In this document: positions 43,285 to 53,016 of the stretch, one piece after another
Layout of the letters: each line of letters starts with the position of its first letter
Position numbering within the stretch: position 1 is the first letter of the stretch
From: Kingdonia uniflora
Lineage: Eukaryota > Streptophyta > Magnoliopsida > Ranunculales > Circaeasteraceae
Reading direction: 5' to 3'
DNA length: 64,000 nt
Assembly (NCBI GenBank): GCA_014058105.1
Contig: JACGCM010000376.1
Location: 434,001-498,000 of the forward strand
Position numbers and translations under genes: made by a program
The notes under the pieces: model-generated
Seen by the model: only the letters and a program-made list of their open reading frames with translations
What the model was told of the DNA's origin: nothing
Database searches by the model: none

Positions 43285-45048
43285 TGTAGAACATGTATTC
43301 AGATGTATGTCGAAGATGAACAAAAAAGAAATGAAAGAACTGAAGATCGAGGTTTACAGTCACTGCAATTTTCTTAAGACAGATTTCACCCTGGGTATGG
43401 TGCTTCACAGTTTATCACGGTGCCATTCTCCCAAGATACAACGATCGAATCGTATAGACTTGAAGCACTCAAGTCGATACGCCTGTCGAACTATCTGTGA
43501 TTTTACTATCAAGAAGGAATCAAATGTAGAAGAAGAGTAATGAGATTCGGGAATGTTTTATGTGTGCCAAACACATCAAGAATGATTGTTTAAATAAAGG
43601 AGAAGGTGTCCTTTAGAAACACCTGTAGATAGGGTTGCGTTCCAAGACACACCTCTGAGAAGAGTTCTGTCTTTTGAAGATAACTTCATGTTTTATTCGA
43701 ATAAAATTTATTTCTATTCGAATACATTTTTTACTACCAGATTTATTCGAATAGAATCATAATCTATTCGAATAGAATAATATTTGAATAAACATATTCG
43801 AATAAAATCTATAAAATAGTCTAAATGGGTCATGGGTTGGTTCGTGCATGCAAGCCCATGGGGTCCCATAGCAAGCCTTTACACACTCGCCTAACACACT
43901 TGTGAAGGCACCACTTACTTACACATCATGTGTAACCCAATATAAAGTGAAAATATTCTTTTTACTTATCCAATGTGGGACTAACAGTAATCATCAATAT
44001 TTTATTCAAACCACAAAGAAAAGACATGCGTTTTTTCCAACAATCCCCCACATTTGAATGAAAACGGGAAAGACGAGAACGAACAAGAATCTTGAGTGTA
44101 ATGGCAGGAATGGCTCTACATCGAAAAATGTATCTTATGGACTTGAACCTTCTCTAGTGAAACACTATCGGACATACTTGGCTAAGCAGTGAACATGATG
44201 TCTTGAACTGTTCAGTCATTGATGTAAGCCCAGACAATAATAGTATTCACACAGTTCCGTTCCTGTCACAGACAGTTCTAAATGTTGTGTCCATTTTGGC
44301 CCTGGACAATCTCGGATTCATGAATGCTATTAGAGAATTCAGCCATCTCAATCTTAAGACATATTTCACCCTGCGTAGTCGTCGATGTAAGCCCAGAAAT
44401 AGTATTCACACAGTTCCGTTCTTGTCACAGATAATTCTAAATGTTGTGTCCATTTTGGCCCTGGACAATCTCGGATTTATGAGTGCTATTAGAGAATTCA
44501 GCCATCTCAATCTTAAGACTGATTTCGCCCTGCGTATGGTGCTTAACAGTTTATCACGGTGTCTGTCTCCCAAGATACAACGATCGAATCGTATAGACTT
44601 GAAGTACTCAAGAAGAAATTAAAATGTAGAAGACAGTTTATCACGGTGCCTGTCTCCCAAGATTCAACGATCGAATCGTATAGACTTGAAGCACTTAAGA
44701 AGGAATCAAATGTAGAAGAAGAGTAATAAAATTCGGGATTGTTTAAATAAATGAGAAGGTGCCCCCTTAGAAGCACCTGTAGATAGGGTTGCGTTCCAAG
44801 ACACACTTCTGAGATGAGTTGTGTCCAAATGGGTCATGGATTAGTTCATGTACGCAAGCCCATGGGCGTCCCCATAGCAAGTCTTTACACACTCGCTTCA
44901 CACACTTGTGAAGGTACCACTTACTTACACATCATATGTAACCCAATATAAAGTGAAAATACTCTTTTCACTTATCCAATGTGGGACTAACAGTAATCAC
45001 CAAAATTTTATTCAAACCACAAAGAAAAGACATGCGTTTATTCCAACA
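43285..45048 (-). mobile_element. Non-autonomous LTR retroelement (TRIM/LARD-like), TSD TGGAT
   Basis: 1,764 bp flanked by TGGAT (43280-43284 and 45049-45053). Outer ends are TGTAGAAC and CCAACA. The left LTR is about 43285-44042. The right copy, about 44632-45048, is shorter but shares the terminal 260 bp (GGGTTGCGTTCCAAGACACA to TTCCAACA). On the minus strand a GTGGGGGAT tract directly precedes the left LTR (TGTTGGAAAA) and looks like a polypurine tract, so the element probably reads leftward. The internal part carries a duplicated block of about 150 bp (GATGTAAGCCCAGA at 44221 and 44386). No gag or pol is seen. The uninterrupted site AACTTTGGATACATTC is at 39495 in unit A. Confidence 0.75.
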
Positions 45049-45949
45049 TGGATACATTCAAGAAGTATGAGCAGGAAAAACATAGTTTTAGGCTATTATC
45101 TTCTACCACCGTAATTAAAAATAATGAACCTGACGTTAATCGAACACGAAACCTTCTGATCTGGAGTCAGACGTGCGCCACAGATCCTTTCTATTTATAA
45201 TCGCTAATAAAATAATACGTACAAAAGCATAGTTCACTATTACAAGTTTATACAAAAGAACAGTGAAATCTGAGAAGCGCTATTTACACCCTTGCAAGTG
45301 ATCTACGACAACTATTCGTGTGGTTTGCGGGTTATTGCACGAGCCCTAGAGGATCTAGTCGAGAATTGACGGTCCACGAGCGATTGTCCTGGATACCTCT
45401 AGTAACAAAAAAACGAAGTAATCTACGAGCAAGATGCTTGATAGGCCCTTTAAATTGCCAAAGCAATGTCTTATGGGAGCGAGCCAACATCTCGTGATCA
45501 GATGGAAAAGCTCAAACCAAAGAGGATATATGCACAACCATTGAGCGAAACACTCATGTACATGAGAAGCATCTTTGTCGATCACATTGAATCATGTACC
45601 AGTGGTTCCAATTAACTCACCGTAATTTTCATTCAATAAGTATTTGCCCGAAACTAAGTTTAGCCTAAATTTAGAGCATCATTAGCAACAGAGTAAATGT
45701 CATCTCCAAGTCCAAAGTCTAAACCATGCCTTTGGAGCGAGATACAACGAAACAGCTCTGGATTAACATTTCTACCGGTCATAATCAAAACTGTACAATT
45801 TTTATCCTTTGAAAACCATCTTCACTTCTTTTGTAATGAACTTCTAAACATTAAAGTTAAAGTTCCTACTTAACTTTGAAAACCATCTTCACTTCTTTCA
45901 CAATATTTATCCTTTGAAAACCATCTCCGGATTTGTGAAACGAGCTGTT

Positions 45950-46354
45950 TGTTAGGAATTAGGGTAGCTAATCCCAATTCCTCTCCCAAGAACGATAAAA
46001 GGAAACGCAAATAAGAAATTATACGAAAACAAGAACACAATGATTTACCCGGAGGGAAGTGGAAAACCCTTCCGGATAAAAAACCATTCCCCGCACTAAT
46101 CAAAAATTAAAGGTTACAATCACTCAGGTTTCTTCGAAGCTTTAATGGAGTCTCTCGAATCCTAGCTCTCTAGGATTAAACTCGGAGAAAAAGATAAAAC
46201 TAACAAATAAGTCCTCTTTATATAGTCATAGGACTAATTACAAACTGAACGGATCTCGAGGCAAATTCAAAGTCCTGAAAAAGTTTCTAAAACAAACCTA
46301 CGCTCAACAAGTTCGAAGGACTCTAAGCTCGTTCGAACGACTTTGTCGATAAAA
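45950..46354. mobile_element. Truncated LTR of the copia family found in unit C
   Basis: 405 bp inserted after CGAGCTGTT; in unit A the text runs straight on as CGAGCTGTTGTAATATTTG. It starts TGTTAGGAATTAGGG and shares AGTGGAAAACCCTTCCGGAT, ATAAAAAACCA, AACGGATCTCGAGG and CTCGTTCGAACGACTTT with the LTRs at 54579 and 56234. It stops in mid-LTR, so the right end is deleted and no target duplication remains. Confidence 0.7.
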
Positions 46355-46869
46355 GTAATATTTATTCTTGTACCTACTTAGCAGCCATTTGGACCATGTC
46401 ACAACTCACTATTAATTAACCTTACCTAGCTGCTATTGCTAATGATGCTCATACGAAGAGAACTGAGATTAGATTTGCACGAATAATAACCGTAAAGTTT
46501 TTATCAAAAGATTGCTTTCGATGTACTTTCTTCATCACAGTCACAGCCTAGTGCATGATCTATGAATTCGGTAAAACACTAAAAAAATTGCATCATATGT
46601 ATACGTATTGGTTTGGAGCTTAATTTGCAATATATGTGACAACTTCAGTTTATTGTAATTTTGTAAAGAGTGATAAAATAAGGATCACAATATAACGATT
46701 ACAGATCGCAGTCGTTCGTGATTCTTAAAATAAGGAAATAAATTGAAACAAAATTTTGTTCATCAATATCCAAGGCGACAATGAGAGAGATCATATCCAA
46801 TACAACCCTCTCTTCTTAAAACTGGTTCAAACAATAAACCAAATGACTCATGCCACAATGGCAAACATC

Positions 46870-47310
46870 TTAGTTCTTAGATGTGATATTGGGGTGGCTT
46901 GAGGTGGTGTCCGTGTTGATGCCCAAAGTACTCTTCACTGCGTCTGCTGCTCCTTGTGCCATGCTTTTCACTTGCTCTCCAGTCTACAACAACAAACACA
47001 TAAAAACACATCGTACAATAGTTAGACCCGACAAAAAATATATAGTTGGCTCCAAATATGGGGACTAGTGTAAAAATGATACCTTTTGGAGGATGTTTCC
47101 GGCTTGGTCCTTGGTCTCATGAGCAGATTGTTGTGCAGATTGGGCAGTGCTAGATGCCTTATCCTTAGCTGTGTGAGTGGCATCAGAAGCCTTGTCTTTA
47201 GCTGTCTGAGTAGCATCAGAAGCCTTGCTCATCATCTCATCCTTCTTCTCTTGTGCATGACCTGCGACTTCATCGCTCTTCTGGCTCAAGTTCTGAGTGT
47301 TGGTGTCCAT
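46870..47310 (-). CDS. Small LEA-like protein, copy B (two 11-residue repeats)
   Basis: Exons 47310-47083 (76 codons) and 46983-46870 (37 codons plus TAA) encode 113 residues. It equals copy A plus one extra 33-bp repeat: SDATQTAKDKA followed by SDATHTAKDKA, then SSTAQSAQQSAHETKDQAG. Exon 2 has SMAQG where copy A has SMARG. Splice sites, TATA spacing (94 bp) and the TGACTCA block are intact, so it looks functional. The Harbinger element is inserted only about 260 bp upstream of the ATG (from 47578), beyond TATA and TGACTCA, and may separate the gene from distal control sequence. Confidence 0.85.
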
Positions 47311-48217
47311 GTCTTGTTTCCTTTTTTGTATGTGAATCAACAATGAAAGGCAGAGACAAACTCTTTTTCAATTTGATGAGGTCAAACCTCTCCTTTGAAG
47401 GTGTATTTATAATATTTTGGAGTATCCATGTATGCATGTGTGAGTGAGTGAGAATAGGCACTTTTTGTTGCAATTGACTCAGTAAAGGAAATGTACATGG
47501 TTGAAAGAGGTATATTTTAGACTGAAATGGTCATCTTGCTCCTCTTTCTCAGGAAGACTTGTGGTTCTTACTTGTAAGAGCATCTCTTAAAGTACCTCAC
47601 TACCTTGGATTTATAGGTGTCACATAGGATTTTTGTCATCCAAAAGTGCCTCACTACCTTAGTTTTGAGTCTCAAAAAGTAAGGCTGAGTCTTGAATTCC
47701 AAAACTCAGTCTTGTCTTTTAAGTTTGCGATTGGGCGCCTAAGTGTTGGGCGCCTGTTATGTTTTTAAACAAACACTTAAGACTTAGGCGCCTAAGGTAG
47801 TTTTTTTTAATTAGGCGGCCAACTCTTAGGCGCCTGTTCCACTGAGTAAATTCGTTGGAGCTTCTTAAACTTAAGTCATTTCCCTCTCTTCACTACTTTT
47901 CCAAAAACCATTTTCCTCCCTTCATCACTTAAACAAAAACCCTACCCAATTGCACAACAACAATTGGGTACAACCCTCTCATCCGTTCATAACACCCAAT
48001 AATTAGGGACAACCCTCTCAGTTTGCCATTCCCACTCAATTCTAACATCTTTCTTCATTCGCCAATCCCTCACAATCTCAATCACATGGTACTCAATCGG
48101 TTGACTTATCTCAATCTGAAGACGCGGGGGTTGTTGATGGGCAAAAAAACAAAGGCAAACGTCGCTCGACAATGAAAAATACCAATGGAGGGGGGGGGGG
48201 GTCTCAGTTGTTGAAAT

Positions 48218-49471
48218 CATTCCCGACCCTGGCTATAGGCCCAAGAGGCGACCGCCTAGGGCCTCCAATTTTTCAAAAAAATTAGGGGCCTCCAATCAAT
48301 CCCAACTCTGTTTGGGCCTCCAAAATACTACCCTATCTTTCTTTTTTGTTTGGGGCCTTGGGCCTCATCTATTCAAAGTTAAAAATTAAAACTAACCCAA
48401 AAAAAAGTGAGAACATCTGATTTTGGATTCTCTTTCTCTCTCAACTCTCAAACTCACGGTGAATGGTGATTCATGAATCACGATTTATTGATTAACTCCT
48501 CTTACTCTTTCTCTTTCTCTATGTTTTTCTTCGCCCTTGCGGATTGCGACAATTTGGTCCTCTGGATTTTAAGATTTGTTGATGTAAATCTCCAATCCCA
48601 ACTTTTTCTCTCATATGTAAAGAAAATCAAAAATCCAATTTCAAGATGAAAATTTCAAACCCTTGATTGATTTTGTAAATTCAAAATTTCCAATTTCTCA
48701 AAAAGTAATTTTGAAATTAACCCATTACCCATTACATATTTACATATGGTTATGATAAGTGATAATTGTAATTCTGTAACTGGATTTCAGGTTATTTGTA
48801 ATTTGTGATAATCTTTGTTTGATTGTTGAATGTTGATGTTGTAATTTTGTATCTATAAATTGTAATTCTATAATCTGTGATATCTGTAATTTTGTAATTT
48901 GTGATTTCAGGATATCTGTGATAATCTTTGATTGATTGTTGAATGTTGGGTCAACTGGATTTCAGGATATCTGTAATTCTGTAGGTAACTTATGTTTCAA
49001 ACTCAATTTGCAAGAAACTTGAAAATTTGTGTATTAAATTTGTAACTTGTTGATATCTTCACTTGGGTATTGAATTTGTAATTTGACAAAATTTGTGTAT
49101 TGAATTTTGCCCAGTTCGGCATAATAAAGCCAGTAGGACTTGGGCGTCACCTGGGTACTTTAGCTGGGCGCCCAGGTCTTATATAAGAAAAAGGGAAATC
49201 ATAGCCAGGAAGACCTGGGCGTGACCTGGGTGATAGTTGGGCGCCCAGGTAAAAAATAGTTTTACTCAAAATTCAAATTTAAGTGGAAAAACATTTTTCT
49301 TTGTTTTTAAAACAAAAACTATATTTTCAAATGAATAAAAAAATTCAATTGTATGTGTAAAAAAAATTATTCGATGGTTGAGAAAAAAGAAAAAAAAAAG
49401 GTTTGGGGGGGGGGGGGGGGTGCATTTTTTGACTTCCGCCTAGGACTTCCAAAACTACAGGGCCGACCCTG
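48218..49471. mobile_element. hAT-like non-autonomous element nested in Harbinger, 8-bp TSD
   Basis: 1,254 bp flanked by GTTGAAAT on both sides (48210-48217 and 49472-49479). The right terminus on the other strand is CAGGGTCGGCCCTGTAG; the left is CATTCCCGACCCTGGC; CCGCCTAGG lies close inside both ends. The 8-bp duplication and CA...TG ends fit hAT. It contains a duplicated segment of about 75 bp rich in GGGCGCCCAGGT (49140-49250) and G runs. No transposase is seen. It lies upstream of the recognisable part of Harbinger ORF1. Confidence 0.8.
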
Positions 49472-49498
49472 GTTGAAATGGATGGGTATTTAAAATAA

Positions 49499-50473
49499 AT
49501 TTTTTGCAAAAACTCATGTCTCGGAGGATAAAATCAAAAGCAACAGCCAACAACTAGATGTTTTTTGGGATTCGGTTTTGGATGCATTTCATGATTTTTC
49601 TCAACAGAATGGTGAACAGGTTGAACGTTCAGTTTCATATTTAAAAAATCATTGGTTGAATATGAATCGTGCTTGCAAGGTTTATGGGACTTGTTTGAAA
49701 AATGTTATGAAGGTCCAATAAGCGGTATGCAACAAGGAAATTTGGTAAGTAATTCAAAATTTGTCATTACTAATAAATTATAAACTATTTTTACTAAAAT
49801 TATACATTTTTTTTATATTGTTTTAATCTATTTTATAGGACGATGCCGCCAAAATGATTTATGAAGCACGTGGCAAAGGCAAATGGTTGTATAAAGAAGC
49901 TTATGAAGTTTTAAGTTGTCATCAATGTTGGAAAATATTGCAAGACCAACACCCGAACACTTTAGCTCGCAATGTGCGAATGAAGCAAACAACAAATTCT
50001 AGCCCTGAAATGTCTACTCCGTAAACACCCGACGCACTCATTAGCTCTAACACACACTCTCCAGTACTTGTCATGGATGAGGATACGGAACGTCCCGGCG
50101 GTATCAAAAGTGCTAAACTAAGGGAAAAGAATGAAAAAGACAAAATCTTCTCATTAAATGCCAAAATGTACTTATTAGTCGCCTTAACCGAATGGAGAAA
50201 AAAGAAGAGTATGTTGCTGAGAGAGATAACAAGAAAGAAGAGTACATATCTGAGGGAGATAAGAAGAAGAAAGAGAGAGATGCCCGTATAATGGAGTTAA
50301 GAGAAAGGAAGACAAAGGCCGTGGTGAATTTGGAAGCTCAATTTCAAGCCCAAAATGATCAAAAGGTGATGGCGATGGACATGTCTACTTTGGACGACAC
50401 TCAAAGAATTTATTGGGAGGCACAACGTAATGCGGTTATGGCGAGAATGTTTAAAGCTAATAATAATGCCTAA
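49499..50473 (+). pseudogene. Harbinger ORF1 (Myb/trihelix-like with NAM-associated domain), decayed
   Basis: A Myb/SANT-like segment (FWDSVLDAFHDFSQQNGEQV ... LKNHWLNMNRACKVYG) runs to about 49720. After an intron-like GT-AG stretch (49744-49839) comes a WKILQDQHPNT-like part. The C-terminal NAM-associated region contains RPGGIKSAK and a charged helix (KKERDARIMELRERK) and stops after ARMFKANNNA. There are stops at TCCAATAA (about 49720) and CCGTAAACACC (about 50032), and a frame change near 50195. In active Harbinger elements ORF1 binds DNA and assists the transposase. The 5' part lies beyond the nested hAT-like element and is not recognisable. Confidence 0.75.
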
Positions 50474-50894
50474 GATGCTCTAGATGAAGTTTGGTAGTAT
50501 TTTAGTGATTTTTGTTTAAGAAGTTTGGTTGTACTTTGTTTAAAAACCTTGCTTAAGAAGTTTTGTATATTTTGTTTAAAAATCTTGTTTAAGAAGTTTC
50601 TCTGAATTTAAGAAGTTTGGTAATTTTAAATAATATAATCTTTTTGAGAAAGTTTAGTTTTTTAATTATTTTATATTTGAATTTATATTAAAATTGAAAT
50701 AAATTTTTTAAATACATTTATAAAATGCTTACTTGAAATTATATAGAATTGAAATAAAGTTGCGTTTACATAAAAATTACAAATAATTGAAAATGCTAGT
50801 TGTTTTCTTGATGCTTCCACAAATGCCTAATGAGATCATTTCGAAGTGTCATATACTTATCCGAACTTGTCATCTTATCGTACTTCGCAATGTA

Positions 50895-52142
50895 TCATTG
50901 TAAAGTGACCTCTTCCCGATTCAAGTCAATTGGTTGAGGGTCTAGGATAAAATGCTCGGTCAATAAGCTTACTCCGTACCTATTGCGTTCTTCCTCGACG
51001 ATCATGTTATGCATAATTATACATGTTTGCATTATTTTACCGAGGTTTTTGGTTGACCAACTTCTTGCCGAACCTTTCACAATTGCAAATCGAGATTGAA
51101 GCACACCAAAAGCTCGTTCTATGTCTTTTCGATATGATTCTTGTTGCTTGGAAAAATATTTCTCTGCATTACCTCGGGGAAATTGTAAGGTTTGAACAAG
51201 CGTTGCCCATTTTGGATATATACCATCCGCCAAGTAGTATCCCATGTTGTATGATTTTCCATCGACTTCAAAGTTGCAAGGTGGAGAACGACCAAGACAA
51301 AGATCTCGAAAGAGATGTGATTGATCAAGAATATTTACGTCGTTGTTGGAACCAGGCATTCCAAAAAAACAATGGCATATTCATAAATCATGAGATGCCA
51401 CCGCTTCCAAAATGATTGTTGGTGTTTTCTTATTCCCCGTGTATTGACCCGCCCAAGTCGTGGGGCAATTTTTTCACTCCCAATACATGCAATCCAAACT
51501 ACCTAGCATGCCTGGAAATCCACGCTTTTCGGCAACGTACAACAACCGTTTTATATCGTTCGGAGTTGGCGATCTCAAATACTCCGCACCGAATTGCGCA
51601 ATCATGGCATTGCAAAATCTTGTAAGGGACTCAATTGTTGTGCTCTCTACAACCCGAACATATTAATCATAGCTGTTCGCCGATACTCCTAATGCAAACA
51701 TACGGAATATCGCCGTAAGTTTTTGATGAGGCGATAAACTCAAAACATTTGTACAATTTCGCTTCCGAGCGAAAAACTTGTCATAAGCAACACCCGCATT
51801 CAAAATACGATTGAAAAGTCCTCGGTTCATACGGAATCTTCGACGGAAATGATCGCTTCCGTAAACATTTTCATCACAGAAGTAGTCGTGCATAATTAAC
51901 TTATTGTAAAAAACACGTGAGCGATTTATAGTTTTATTCCCGACAACTGAACCGACATGAGTTCTTGAAGATTTTGCCTCTTCTAATTCTTTAATTTCAG
52001 CTTGATTTCGCAATATCTATAGCTTAATCTCATCAATAACGTCGTCATCATTATAATCGGTTGAAGATTGCTCAATATCCTCTTCCTCTTCCTCCTTTGA
52101 TGAAGAATCGATGAAAACATCAACAATTGCCTCAAAATTCAT
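50895..52142 (-). pseudogene. PIF/Harbinger transposase (HARBI1/ALP1-like DDE), four nonsense codons
   Basis: One continuous frame of 416 codons including the terminator, from an ATG at 52142 to the stop at 50895, close to the usual length. No frameshift is found, but four in-frame stops interrupt it: 52017-52019, 51663-51665, 51474-51476 and 51381-51383. Two of these fall where the family has tryptophan (MYWE*KNCP and HDL*I). Catalytic acidic residues are still present: D in GSLDCMYWE, D in PGSNND, and E in ERAFGVLQSRFA. The N-terminal helix-turn-helix-like region (RRRFRMNRGLFNRIL) is visible. It is convergent with ORF1; their ends are 420 bp apart. It cannot make full-length transposase unless every stop were read through. 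Confidence 0.9.
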
Positions 52143-52355
52143 TGGATATGGAACACAATACTACAATTTAAGTAAGAGAATATCAGAATTGATTTATGGA
52201 TAATACGAGCTTCACCTATTTAGTTTATATAATCTCTTCACAAAATAGAGTCGTTATGGACCAAATATAGGCATTACCAACAAAATATAGCCATTTGAAA
52301 CAAATATAGCCGTTGGAAGAAAAACCTTTATGACATTACCTTAATCCGTGGATGA

Positions 52356-53016
52356 CTAATCAAATTCCATCGGCTCTCCTGTTCCGATACCTATCCCGGT
52401 AAGCACAGTAAAATCTCTAGGAGTGATCCCTAGCTCTCTACATGGTAGGTGAAATGTGTGAGTGGTTGGCCACCAACGTTCAATCATCGCCAAAATTATT
52501 TGGTTGTCTCCATTCCCAATTTTACAATCAAATACACTCATCAAATTGGTAGCCTTTAATCTCTGCTTCAAGTGAGGTACCTCAATAAGAATTACATAAA
52601 TTTTGCAGAGCTTGACTAACACTAATCTACATTTAAATCCAACTCGAGCCTGTAAAAACATTAATAAACACAAATACGAATATCTAAATTAAATTCTACC
52701 GGAAGTAAATACTTTGAAATAAGTATAAAACCAATAATTTACTAATATGCGTTATTTCAACTTACCGATGTAGTAGAATTGATGTGAACAAATGACCCTT
52801 CCCATCCGGTTGTGTGAGTTGCCGAAAGTCACGCGCTTTATAATTTTGTGGAAGAGGTGGAGGAGGTTCAATGGAGACATTGACGACTTCTTCAAAATCG
52901 TTTTTCTATATTTTGCCCGATAAAAAGTGCAATTGGGAAACATCACTTTCGCTATAATCGGACTCGGATCCCTTCTCATTACCGGTTCCGTCATATTCTT
53001 CCTCCTCTAACGACAT
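52356..53016 (-). pseudogene. Plant mobile domain (PMD/MAIN-like) gene fragment inside Harbinger
   Basis: The minus-strand segment 52673-52356 contains AMIERWWPTTHTFHLPCREL then GITPRDFTVLTGIGIG, which matches the plant mobile domain (ERW.PETHTFHLPFGE.TITL.D) found in MAIN-like and phosphatase-7-long-form proteins. Upstream, 53016-52766 is a possible first exon starting MSLEEEEYDGTGNEKGSESD, with an internal stop. A GTAAG donor and CAG acceptor frame the gap, but the phases do not match. Only a small part of a PMD protein (usually several hundred residues) is present. The location between the transposase and the right terminus suggests capture by the transposon. Confidence 0.65.
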
